A stretch of 16,612 nt of DNA from positions 1 through 16,612 of the forward strand of contig NYXM01000005.1 of assembly GCA_002685655.1 (NCBI GenBank), read 5' to 3'. A model generated the notes under the pieces. The model worked only from the letters and a program-made list of their open reading frames with translations. It ran no database searches and was not told where the DNA came from. Both the position numbers and the translations under genes were made by a program. Below, one piece after another: positions 1-6,210 of this stretch; the first letter of the stretch is position 1; each line of letters opens with the position of its first letter. The DNA comes from Planctomycetaceae bacterium (GTDB lineage Bacteria; Planctomycetota; Planctomycetia; Pirellulales; Pirellulaceae).

Positions 1-344
1 CGAGCGCGGCGGTTACAGAGGTGGATGAAATTTCTCCCGGCAGAGCCGTGGGGCCGGCGGCGCCGATAAGTCCCCGGCACGACATTCTGGCGGAAATGTG
101 CCCTCCGGGTGTAACCAGCCCGTCCGTCTGCCCCACTTCTCGAGACGGAGGGATGAAAGCTAAGATGGGAGGTGCTCCCATGGCCAGCCGCACGTCGGGG
201 CCGCGGCAGCAACGACGCGGCCCCCGGCGCCCCCAGAGGGCCTGCGGGCGTGCCGGGGGCCTGGGAAGCGGATTTTCAAGCCGCGGCGGACACTGAGCCG
301 TGTGCTGATCTGACTCGTCGCTTTGAGCAAAGCCAGCGGAACCG
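1..344. other. Upstream region without a recognised gene
   Basis: No convincing coding region is seen in these 344 bases; the short open frames lack ribosome binding sites and recognisable protein character. Two small inverted repeats are visible: ATGGGAG (165-171) with CTCCCAT (175-181), a tight 7-bp hairpin with a 3-nt loop, and GGTTACA (11-17) with TGTAACC (110-116), which could close a longer folded segment. Neither is followed by a T-run, so neither looks like an intrinsic terminator. The promoter of the sigma-factor operon presumably lies here, but I cannot point to it. Confidence 0.5.
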
Positions 345-911
345 ATGGTGGCATCCGATGATTGGCCGGACATCGAGGCGACACTGAACGGGGATGGTGA
401 CGCATATGCTCGCCTCATCGAACGGTATCAGGCCAGGATCGGCGCTCGGATGTGGCACTTCACGCGCGATCGAGGCCACACTGAAGAGCTGGTGCAGGAC
501 GTCTTCGTGGCGGCCTACACCAGCCTGCCTCGATTCAAGGGCCAGGCGCCGTTCGAGCACTGGCTGAATCGCATCGCCACCCGTGTCGGGTACGCCTACT
601 GGAGAAAACGTGACCGATTGAACGCACAAGGAACCGTGAACAGCAGCTATGATTTTGTGGACACCGCGGCCGCGCCGGACGCTCCAAACAACGGCATGAC
701 GCCGCAGCGTGCCGCGGATCTCGTGCACGGGCAGTTGGCACAACTGCCGCCGCGCGACCGGCTGGTACTCACGCTGATGTACCTGGAAGGGTCGTCCGTC
801 AAGCAAACGGCGGCCGCGACCGGATGGTCGGCCAGCATGGTGAAGGTGCAGGCCTTTCGGGCCCGAAAGAAACTCAAGCGACTGCTTGAACAGGAGATGC
901 CCCGTGACTGA
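345..911 (+). CDS. ECF-type RNA polymerase sigma factor (sigma-70 family)
   Basis: This 188-residue protein has the two-domain plan of ECF sigma factors. Region 2 covers about residues 18-85, with DAYARLIERYQ, then EELVQDVFVAAYTSLPRFKG and the DNA-melting part FEHWLNRIATRVGYAYWRKR. Region 4 covers about residues 125-183 (LAQLPPRDRLVLTLMYLEG followed by a helix-turn-helix, KQTAAATGWSASMVKVQAFRA). Such factors direct RNA polymerase to a small regulon and are normally held by an anti-sigma factor. The next gene starts 8 bases before this one ends, so the two are translationally coupled; a small membrane protein and a membrane-anchored EF-hand protein follow. Start ATG at 345 was chosen because the sigma fold begins soon after; the ribosome binding site is weak (GCGGAAC). 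Family call is firm; the target regulon is unknown. Confidence 0.93.
   Translation: MVASDDWPDIEATLNGDGDAYARLIERYQARIGARMWHFTRDRGHTEELVQDVFVAAYTSLPRFKGQAPFEHWLNRIATRVGYAYWRKRDRLNAQGTVNSSYDFVDTAAAPDAPNNGMTPQRAADLVHGQLAQLPPRDRLVLTLMYLEGSSVKQTAAATGWSASMVKVQAFRARKKLKRLLEQEMPRD
892..896 (+). promoter_or_regulatory. Ribosome binding site deciding the GTG start at 904
   Basis: AGGAG lies 7 bases before GTG 904, inside the end of the sigma-factor gene. It favours GTG 904 over the upstream in-frame TTG at 886, which would precede the AGGAG. Confidence 0.75.
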
Positions 912-1155
912 CCTGAACGCCTTCGAACAACGAGCCGCTGTGGCCCGAAGCGACGCGCCGCCGACGATCGACGTGACGGGCCAGGTCATGTCCCGCCTGG
1001 AGCAGCTTGAGCCGCCCTCCCCCCTGCGGAGCCCCTTCATCCAGATTTCCGCTGCATCGGCGCTGGCGGCCGCCGTCGTCCTGGCCGTGACGCTGCCCAT
1101 GGTGATTAACTTTCGCGAGCCGGTCGAGGGTTTCTTCGTCGCACTGAGCCTCTGA
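904..1155 (+). CDS. Small single-pass membrane protein, putative anti-sigma factor
   Basis: An 83-residue protein with a GTG start, overlapping the sigma-factor gene by 8 bases. The first ~45 residues are hydrophilic (TDLNAFEQRAAVA... TGQVMSRLEQL); about residues 48-70 form one hydrophobic membrane segment (ISAASALAAAVVLAVTLPMV); a short tail of ~13 residues follows. Size, single membrane helix and coupling to an ECF sigma gene are what one expects of a small anti-sigma factor such as CnrY, whose cytoplasmic N-terminal segment wraps around its sigma factor. No HxxxCxxC zinc motif is present, so it is not a ZAS-type anti-sigma. The function is inferred from size, topology and position; I do not recognise the sequence. 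Confidence 0.7.
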   Translation: MTDLNAFEQRAAVARSDAPPTIDVTGQVMSRLEQLEPPSPLRSPFIQISAASALAAAVVLAVTLPMVINFREPVEGFFVALSL

Positions 1156-1165
1156 GGCGCACTCC

Positions 1166-1930
1166 ATGAGCGAACAGCCCAGACAGCCGGACGGTCTGCC
1201 GCAGCCGGCACTGCCCCGTCGCGTCGCGTCGCGTCGTTGGCCGGCGGTCCTGGCCGCCCTGATCCTGCTGGTCAGCGGCGGCGTGATCGGTGGCGTGGCT
1301 GGCTCCCTGAAAGTGCGCAGTGACGTCATGCATGCCATGCACAACCCCGACGAGATGATCAGGCGCTTCAATCAACACATGTCAGACGTGCTGGGGCTGT
1401 CGCAAGAGCAGAGCGCACTCATCGCAGAGATCCTGGAACCGCGTCACGCTGCGATCGCCGAACATCGCCAGCAGATCCACGAGAACATGCGGATGATCGA
1501 GCAGGAGGTAGGCGAGGTTCTGACGGCAGAACAGGCGCAAAAGTGGAAGCGGCGAAAAGAAGCCTTCGAGCGGCGGCGCGGCTTCGGGTTCCGCCACTTC
1601 GGCCGCGACGGCCGCCGAGGGCGGGACGGCCCCATGCCTGGTTCCGGACACCACCGTCCCTCGGACCCCAACCGATCTCGCCCGGACCCGCGGATCCTGT
1701 TCGAATCGTCCGACTTGGACGGCGACGGGAAATTGACGTTAAACGAGTTCGCCAGCGATGCCCCCGAACCCGAGCGCGCGATGAGGGAACGTCGGTTTCG
1801 TCGCCTCGACGCTGATGCGGACGGCCAAGTGACACCGCAGGAATTCGAATCCTTCAACCAGCGCCACCAGCATCGTCGCCCCGGCCCGCCGCCCGACGCC
1901 GGTCCGTCCATGCCGATGCCGGAATGGTGA
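1166..1930 (+). CDS. Membrane-anchored periplasmic LTxxQ / EF-hand protein (CnrX- or Spy-like sensor)
   Basis: A 254-residue protein starting 10 bases after the putative anti-sigma gene, with GAGG 8-9 bases before ATG 1166. A cytoplasmic N-terminus (1-25) precedes one membrane helix (26-46). Residues ~58-135 are a charged helical region with LSQEQ (78-82) and LTAEQ (119-123), typical of the Spy/CpxP/CnrX heavy-metal sensor or chaperone fold. A Gly/Arg/His-rich linker (138-175) leads to two canonical EF-hands: D183-D185-D187-K189-T191-E194 and D215-D217-D219-Q221-T223-E226, each with all usual calcium ligands. The C-terminus is Pro/His-rich. Known family members sense or bind metals in the periplasm; with the sigma and anti-sigma genes upstream, a sensory role is a reasonable inference. 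A structural calcium-binding role without signalling is the alternative. Confidence 0.82.
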   Translation: MSEQPRQPDGLPQPALPRRVASRRWPAVLAALILLVSGGVIGGVAGSLKVRSDVMHAMHNPDEMIRRFNQHMSDVLGLSQEQSALIAEILEPRHAAIAEHRQQIHENMRMIEQEVGEVLTAEQAQKWKRRKEAFERRRGFGFRHFGRDGRRGRDGPMPGSGHHRPSDPNRSRPDPRILFESSDLDGDGKLTLNEFASDAPEPERAMRERRFRRLDADADGQVTPQEFESFNQRHQHRRPGPPPDAGPSMPMPEW

Positions 1931-2049
1931 GGGGCGTAATCGAGGACCGGTGGGAACTACATCACCGTGCGTGATTATGCCGTAGTCTTCCCTGCCAGCT
2001 TCCTTTCCCACGCGTTGATGATTGAGCGTCGCGCCTATCATTCGTCCGT

Positions 2050-5000
2050 ATGCCTGCGATTGACTCCGATTCGCTCTCGCCCTTTCTTCGCCCCCTCCGT
2101 GCCACCGTGCCGGAGACTGCCCCCCTTCGTGCCTTCGTGCCCCCTCGTGCCTTTGTTCCTTTCGCCACCCGCGGCCAAACGCCCACCCCCATCGCCCTCG
2201 AACCCCTCGAACCCCGTGTCCTGCTGGCGGCCGTCGCGGGCACGGTATTTGAAGACATCAACGCAAACGGCATCATGGACATCGGCGAACCCGGGCTCGC
2301 GGACATTCAAGTGGAAGTGTTCGGCACGTCGCCTGTTCCGGACGATCAGCGCCTTGAGCCGGAACAGGTCCTGGTCATATACAACTCGCACAACGCCGAC
2401 AGCGCGGCCGTGTTCAATCACTACAACGCCCGGCGACCCGGCGTTCTGGGTCTTGATCTGAACGACCCGACGCTCACGGCCAGCCAGGTCAACTTCGCGG
2501 ACTTCGAATTGAAGGTCCGCGACCCCATCCGTTCCCACCTGGCCACGAACAGTCTGGCCGAACAGGTCATTGTCCTGACGCTCACGAAGGGTCTGCCGCA
2601 TCGGATCGTTGACTTGGGGCCGGTCGCTCGACTTGGGGACATTCCGGACGACGCCGGGGACGCCGTGCGGGCCGGAAACGCCACCTACGCGTCAGTGGAT
2701 TCGCAACTCACGCTCCTGTGGCAGGACTTGCGATCGCGGCCCGGTGGCGGCGAATCCGGCGGCTCGATGGACTCGTACGCGGACAATTTTGTCGTGAATC
2801 CGTTGTTCAAGCGATCGGCGCCCATTGATTCGCACGATCGCTCGAGCATCATGGAGCCGTTCAGTTTCAAGAAGAACAAGGACGGTCCGAGCTGGCGCTG
2901 GCGCCGCCGGGCGCGCGGGGCCGCGGCCGCCGACGCCGGTCGCATCTATCTCACGACGCGGTTGGATGGTCCGACGGTCGAGGACGTGCAGGCCATGATC
3001 GACCGCGCCGTGAACCCCGTCTACGACCGGCAAAGCGATCAGTTTGTTCTCGATGAATCACAACAGTCCGACATGGACGGCGGAGACTACGACGCCGCCG
3101 CGGCCGGGCTTCGGTCCAACGGGTTCGCGGCCGTGCGCCACGACCGATCGGCCGACTTCCTGATCGGCACGGCGGGCACCGTGGCCGATACGAACGCCAC
3201 GCCGATCGGCGGGCCGGTGGCGTTCCTGGCCAGCTACGGCGGCAACAACGCCGGCGACCAGGCGGGATACGTCGCGACGTTCGACGGGCAGATCACGGGC
3301 GGTGCGATCATGAACACGCTGGAAAGCTACAACGGGCGCGCCTTCGGCCGCGTCGACGGCTTTCGTGATCAGGGTCAGCTTTCGCAATGGGTCGAGGCCG
3401 GCGGCACCTTTGGTGTGGGAAACGTGTACGAGCCGTTCGCTTCAAACCTGGCCAGAAGCGCGATCTTGCTGGACAACTTCCTCGTGCGCGGTCTCAGTTG
3501 GGCTGAGGCCGCGTGGTCGAGCATCCCGTTTTTGTCCTGGCAGCAGGTCGTGCTTGGCGATCCGCTCGCTGTTGCCGCGTTCGACCTGGATGCGTCAACC
3601 ACGACGGACGCCAGTGGCAACTACCGCGTGGACGGCGTCAGCAGTGGTCGCCAAGCCGTGCAGTTCACGGCGCCGAATCATTTGGCCTTCAGCCCACAGG
3701 ACCAGGGCGGCGACGACGCGCTCGACAGCGATCCCGACCCGATCAGCGGCCTCACGACGGGCTTCATGCTGGCAGCGAACCAGACGATCGACACGTTGGA
3801 CGCGGGGCTGGTTGTGCAACCGGGGGAGCCGGGGGTTCCGGGGGGGCCGGGTGTCACGCCCGCGCCCACGGAGTTGGACCTGGTTTCCGCGTTCGACAGC
3901 GGCGTGAGTCAGACCGACGACGTGACGAACCACACGGCGCCCCAGATCGAGGTGCCGGGCCTCACGCCGGGCGCAGACGTGTTGCTCTTCAGCGGCAACG
4001 ACCTGATCGGCCAGGGCACGGCCACTGCCGGCACCATAGTCACCAGCGTGTCGCTCAACGACGGCGTGCATGGCATTTCGGCCACTCAAACGATCAACGG
4101 GGCGCCCAGCCATCGTTCGCCCGTGTTGGTCGTCACGATCGATACCGTGACGCTGCCGCCGTTCCAGACCAGCGCTCCGACGGCCGGGTCCGTGAACATG
4201 CTCTACGAATACGACGCTCAGATACCTGGCGAGGGCAGTTCAGACTTCAGCTATTCGCTCACCAATCCGCCCGCGGGCATGACGATCGATCCCATCACGG
4301 GCCTTGTGAGCTGGACGCCACTGTTGGGGCAGCTCGGCGCCCATGCCTTCGACATCCGCGCATCGGACGCGGCCGCCAATGCGCGCACCCAACAAGTGAA
4401 CGTTCAGATCAACGAAGGGTTTCTGGCCACGATGAACGGCGGCGTTCTGACGATCGTCGGATCCGATGCCAATGACACGATCGACCTGAGTGCGGCGGGG
4501 CCGGGCCGCGTGATGGTCGGCGGCGATCCGGTGGGGAACAGCGGCGTGTTCACGGATGTTCTGGAGATACTCGTGCGCGGCGGCGCCGGCCACGATCGCG
4601 TGACGATCGGCCAGGGCATCAATGGCGCGCGGGGCCGTGCCATCGCAGCGACCATCGACGGCGAGAACGGCAATGATCTTCTCGTTGGCGGCGCCGGCGA
4701 CGACGTGTTGTTGGGTTCTGCGGGGAATGACACGCTGATCGGCGGGGGCGGCGACGACCAACTGAACGGCGGCGCGGGCACCAACACGGCCGACTACGGT
4801 GCTTTCCCAAGTGGGGTCCGCGTTCGGCTCCGCGGTGACAAGCGCGGGCGGGCGGGGGACGGTCATGGCGGCCGAGACAGCTTGTGGTCGATCCAAAATG
4901 TGAACGGCACAGCATTCGACGACCGGCTCAACGGCGACGCCAACGACAACACGATCCAGGGTGGCAGCGGCAACGACCGGATCAAGGCGGGCGCCGGCAA

Positions 5001-5646
5001 TGACTCGATCGACGCCGGCGACGGCCACAACCGAATCTGGGGCGGCGGTGGCGATGACACGATCCAGGGTGGCAGCGGCGACGACCGGATCAAGGCGGGC
5101 GCCGGCAATGATATGGTGGACGCGGGCCTGGGCATCAACGTCGTGAAGATCGGCGCCAGCGTCTTTTCGGCCGCGGGCCTGGGCAGCGGCGATTTTCGAG
5201 ACGCGGCGCTGTTGGGTGAGCGCACGGACCTGCGTGCGGGGGCGCCGGGCGTTGCGTTTGCACCGCACGTTGACGGCGACATCGATTACGGGCTCTACAG
5301 CAATCCCCCGTCCTACGGCCCGCACCACCGCGCTGTTCGCGGCGTCGTGCCGCGGCCCGCGGGCCTGTACGAGACCGTGCAGTCAGACGCGGACATCGTT
5401 CACAACCTCGAACATGGCCACGTGTGGCTGGCGTACGACCCGCAGACAATTACGGCGGCGGATCTTGTGCGGCTGGGTGGGATTGCCGCAGACGGCCTGA
5501 TCATCACACCGCGTCCTGCGAACGGCGATCCGGTGGCACTCGTATCTTGGGGCCGTTTGCTTGTGATGCCGCAATTGGACGTGCAGGCCGTCCGGGATTT
5601 CGTCCGGTTGAATCGCGGCCACGCGCCTGAGGGATTCCTGCCCTGA
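2050..5646 (+). CDS. Large secreted mosaic protein: LEPRVLLA leader, SdrD-B / TIGR03790, Ig-like, RTX repeats, DUF3105
   Basis: This 1198-residue protein carries the planctomycete N-terminal signature LEPRVLLA (53-60). Domains in order: first half of an SdrD-type B domain (63-92, GTVFEDINANGIMDIGEPGL); a TIGR03790-like domain (~101-505, opening QVLVIYNSHNADSAAV, closing near VVLGDPL); second half of the B domain (511-590, TTTDASGNYRVDGV then SPQDQGGDDALDSDPDP); a Pro/Gly linker (PGEPGVPGGPG, 591-601); an Ig-like region (~609-700); a putative-Ig domain (703-787, PAGMTIDPITGLVSWTP); RTX calcium-binding nonamers (~790-1030, GGAGDDVLLGSAGNDTLIGG); and a C-terminal DUF3105 domain (~1058-1198, NPPSYGPHH and HNLEHGHVWLAYDP). 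It is probably a secreted or surface protein. No ribosome binding site precedes ATG 2050, and residues ~17-40 are encoded by a CTTCGTGCC-rich repeat, so the true start may differ. Confidence 0.9.
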   Translation: MPAIDSDSLSPFLRPLRATVPETAPLRAFVPPRAFVPFATRGQTPTPIALEPLEPRVLLAAVAGTVFEDINANGIMDIGEPGLADIQVEVFGTSPVPDDQRLEPEQVLVIYNSHNADSAAVFNHYNARRPGVLGLDLNDPTLTASQVNFADFELKVRDPIRSHLATNSLAEQVIVLTLTKGLPHRIVDLGPVARLGDIPDDAGDAVRAGNATYASVDSQLTLLWQDLRSRPGGGESGGSMDSYADNFVVNPLFKRSAPIDSHDRSSIMEPFSFKKNKDGPSWRWRRRARGAAAADAGRIYLTTRLDGPTVEDVQAMIDRAVNPVYDRQSDQFVLDESQQSDMDGGDYDAAAAGLRSNGFAAVRHDRSADFLIGTAGTVADTNATPIGGPVAFLASYGGNNAGDQAGYVATFDGQITGGAIMNTLESYNGRAFGRVDGFRDQGQLSQWVEAGGTFGVGNVYEPFASNLARSAILLDNFLVRGLSWAEAAWSSIPFLSWQQVVLGDPLAVAAFDLDASTTTDASGNYRVDGVSSGRQAVQFTAPNHLAFSPQDQGGDDALDSDPDPISGLTTGFMLAANQTIDTLDAGLVVQPGEPGVPGGPGVTPAPTELDLVSAFDSGVSQTDDVTNHTAPQIEVPGLTPGADVLLFSGNDLIGQGTATAGTIVTSVSLNDGVHGISATQTINGAPSHRSPVLVVTIDTVTLPPFQTSAPTAGSVNMLYEYDAQIPGEGSSDFSYSLTNPPAGMTIDPITGLVSWTPLLGQLGAHAFDIRASDAAANARTQQVNVQINEGFLATMNGGVLTIVGSDANDTIDLSAAGPGRVMVGGDPVGNSGVFTDVLEILVRGGAGHDRVTIGQGINGARGRAIAATIDGENGNDLLVGGAGDDVLLGSAGNDTLIGGGGDDQLNGGAGTNTADYGAFPSGVRVRLRGDKRGRAGDGHGGRDSLWSIQNVNGTAFDDRLNGDANDNTIQGGSGNDRIKAGAGNDSIDAGDGHNRIWGGGGDDTIQGGSGDDRIKAGAGNDMVDAGLGINVVKIGASVFSAAGLGSGDFRDAALLGERTDLRAGAPGVAFAPHVDGDIDYGLYSNPPSYGPHHRAVRGVVPRPAGLYETVQSDADIVHNLEHGHVWLAYDPQTITAADLVRLGGIAADGLIITPRPANGDPVALVSWGRLLVMPQLDVQAVRDFVRLNRGHAPEGFLP
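2128..2166. repeat. CTTCGTGCC-type short-unit repeat inside the 5' end of the large gene
   Basis: The stretch reads as near-tandem copies of CCTTCGTG, CCTTCGTG, CCCCCTCGTG, CCTTTGTT, encoding the unusual peptide around RAFVPPRAFVPFAT. Degenerate short-unit tracts of this kind normally lie between genes; here one runs into a coding sequence just before the LEPRVLLA motif. Confidence 0.5.
4949..5111 (+). repeat. 108-bp internal duplication in the RTX region
   Basis: Bases 4949-5003 and 5057-5111 are identical at 54 of 55 positions, offset by 108 bp (36 residues, four RTX nonamers). They encode TIQGGSGNDRIKAGAGND and TIQGGSGDDRIKAGAGND. Near identity including third codon positions indicates a recent duplication or gene conversion, unlike the more diverged RTX repeats upstream. 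Confidence 0.85.
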
Positions 5647-5695
5647 TCGAGACAGTGGTGGCCGCGAGAGAACGCGCGCGAGGCAACGAACATCT

Positions 5696-5757
5696 GCCGC
5701 GAAAGGACGCAAAGATCGCAAAGGGGCATTGGCCGCGAAATAACGCAAACAGTGCAA
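5696..5757. repeat. Degenerate intergenic repeat of GCCGCGAAA-ACGCAAAG type, copy 1
   Basis: Two related half-units follow each other: GCCGCGAAAGGACGCAAAG with ATCGCAAAGG, then GGCCGCGAAATAACGCAAAC. The same sequence in reverse orientation lies at 7473-7503, where the complement reads GCCGCGAAGAACGTAAAG then ATCGCAGAGGG. The two copies differ by a few substitutions and a one-base indel. I know tracts of this type from intergenic DNA of environmental bacteria; their origin is not known to me. Confidence 0.7.
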
Positions 5758-5964
5758 GAGAGCTGCGGCTGGGATTGTGAATCGTGCGACCCATGCGCGG
5801 AAGGCTCACAGGCTGGCAGCTTGTGGCCACGGGGCACCGGCCTGCGATTGGGAACAGGTGGTGCGCTGGGGGAACAGGCGGTGCATCTGCGCCACCGGCT
5901 GCGCCGGAGCATGCCCGCCATAGCGCGTCCAGGGGTCGTGAGCCATGCCGTGCCAATCATTCCT

Positions 5965-6013
5965 ATCCTCTATGTCTCCGCGCCTCCGCGCTCTGCGCGA
6001 TTCGGGGTTCCGC
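5965..6013. repeat. CTCCGCG-type short-unit intergenic repeat
   Basis: The sequence iterates TCTCCGCG, CCTCCGCG, CTCTGCGCG and ends with GATTCGGGGTTCC. It has the look of a degenerate 8-9-nt unit repeat without coding sense. Only one copy is present in the window. Confidence 0.45.
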
Positions 6014-6088
6014 TTGACCATCGAGTACGACATTGGGTTGTGGGCACCTCGCGCCGTGTACCTTCGCCGCTGAATCTTCCCGGCCGGC

Positions 6089-6117
6089 TTGTCGATCACG
6101 GAATATCGGGATATGAT
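6089..6117 (+). promoter_or_regulatory. Probable sigma-70-type promoter of tRNA-Ala
   Basis: TTGTCG (6089-6094, 4/6 to TTGACA) and TATGAT (6112-6117, 5/6 to TATAAT) are separated by exactly 17 bp. The expected transcription start falls about 4 bases before the mature tRNA 5' end at 6128. Because no terminator follows the tRNA, the dehydrogenase may be transcribed from the same promoter. Confidence 0.7.
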
Positions 6118-6127
6118 CCCGCCATAC

Positions 6128-6200
6128 GGGGCCGTAGCTCAATTGGGAGAGCGCTGGCTTTGCAAGCCAGAGGTTGCCGGTTCGATCCCGGTCGGCTCCA
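6128..6200 (+). tRNA. tRNA-Ala (anticodon TGC)
   Basis: A complete 73-nt cloverleaf. Acceptor stem GGGGCCG pairs with CGGCTCC (one G-T pair) and A6200 is the discriminator. The anticodon stem CTGGC/GCCAG encloses TTTGCAA, giving anticodon TGC for GCN alanine codons. The T arm contains GGTTCGATCCC and the D arm contains AGCTC-AATTGGGA-GAGC. CCA is not encoded. The tRNA stands alone, not within a visible rRNA operon, and the next start codon lies only 10 nt downstream. Confidence 0.97.
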
Positions 6201-6210
6201 TTTCACCATC

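Larger units (their letters stand above)
5647..6127. other. Intergenic region with short-unit repeats, no gene seen
   Basis: 481 bases between the large mosaic gene and the tRNA. An open frame runs through to the dehydrogenase, but it crosses the tRNA and has no coding character. The region holds the GCGAAA/ACGCAAA repeat (5696-5757), a CTCCGCG-type repeat (5965-6013) and, at its right end, the tRNA promoter. No terminator with a T-run is evident after the mosaic gene. Confidence 0.6.

Noticed and set aside
276..1211. 311-codon minus-strand frame over the sigma operon
   Set aside because: Antisense to the sigma factor and the small membrane protein; high GC explains the open frame.
2015..2041. 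TTGATG / TATCAT as a promoter for the large mosaic gene
   Set aside because: The spacer is only 15 bp and the start would lie almost at the ATG; not convincing.
4660..5130. CRISPR-like periodic repeats
   Set aside because: The period is that of RTX nonamers in a coding frame; there are no unique spacers between constant repeats.
4240..5328. 362-codon minus-strand frame with repeated VVAAATLDRVIA-like units
   Set aside because: It is the antisense shadow of the RTX repeats in the large mosaic gene.
5752..6210. 153-codon N-terminal extension of the dehydrogenase frame
   Set aside because: It runs straight through the tRNA and repeat DNA; the enzyme's fold begins just after ATG 6211.
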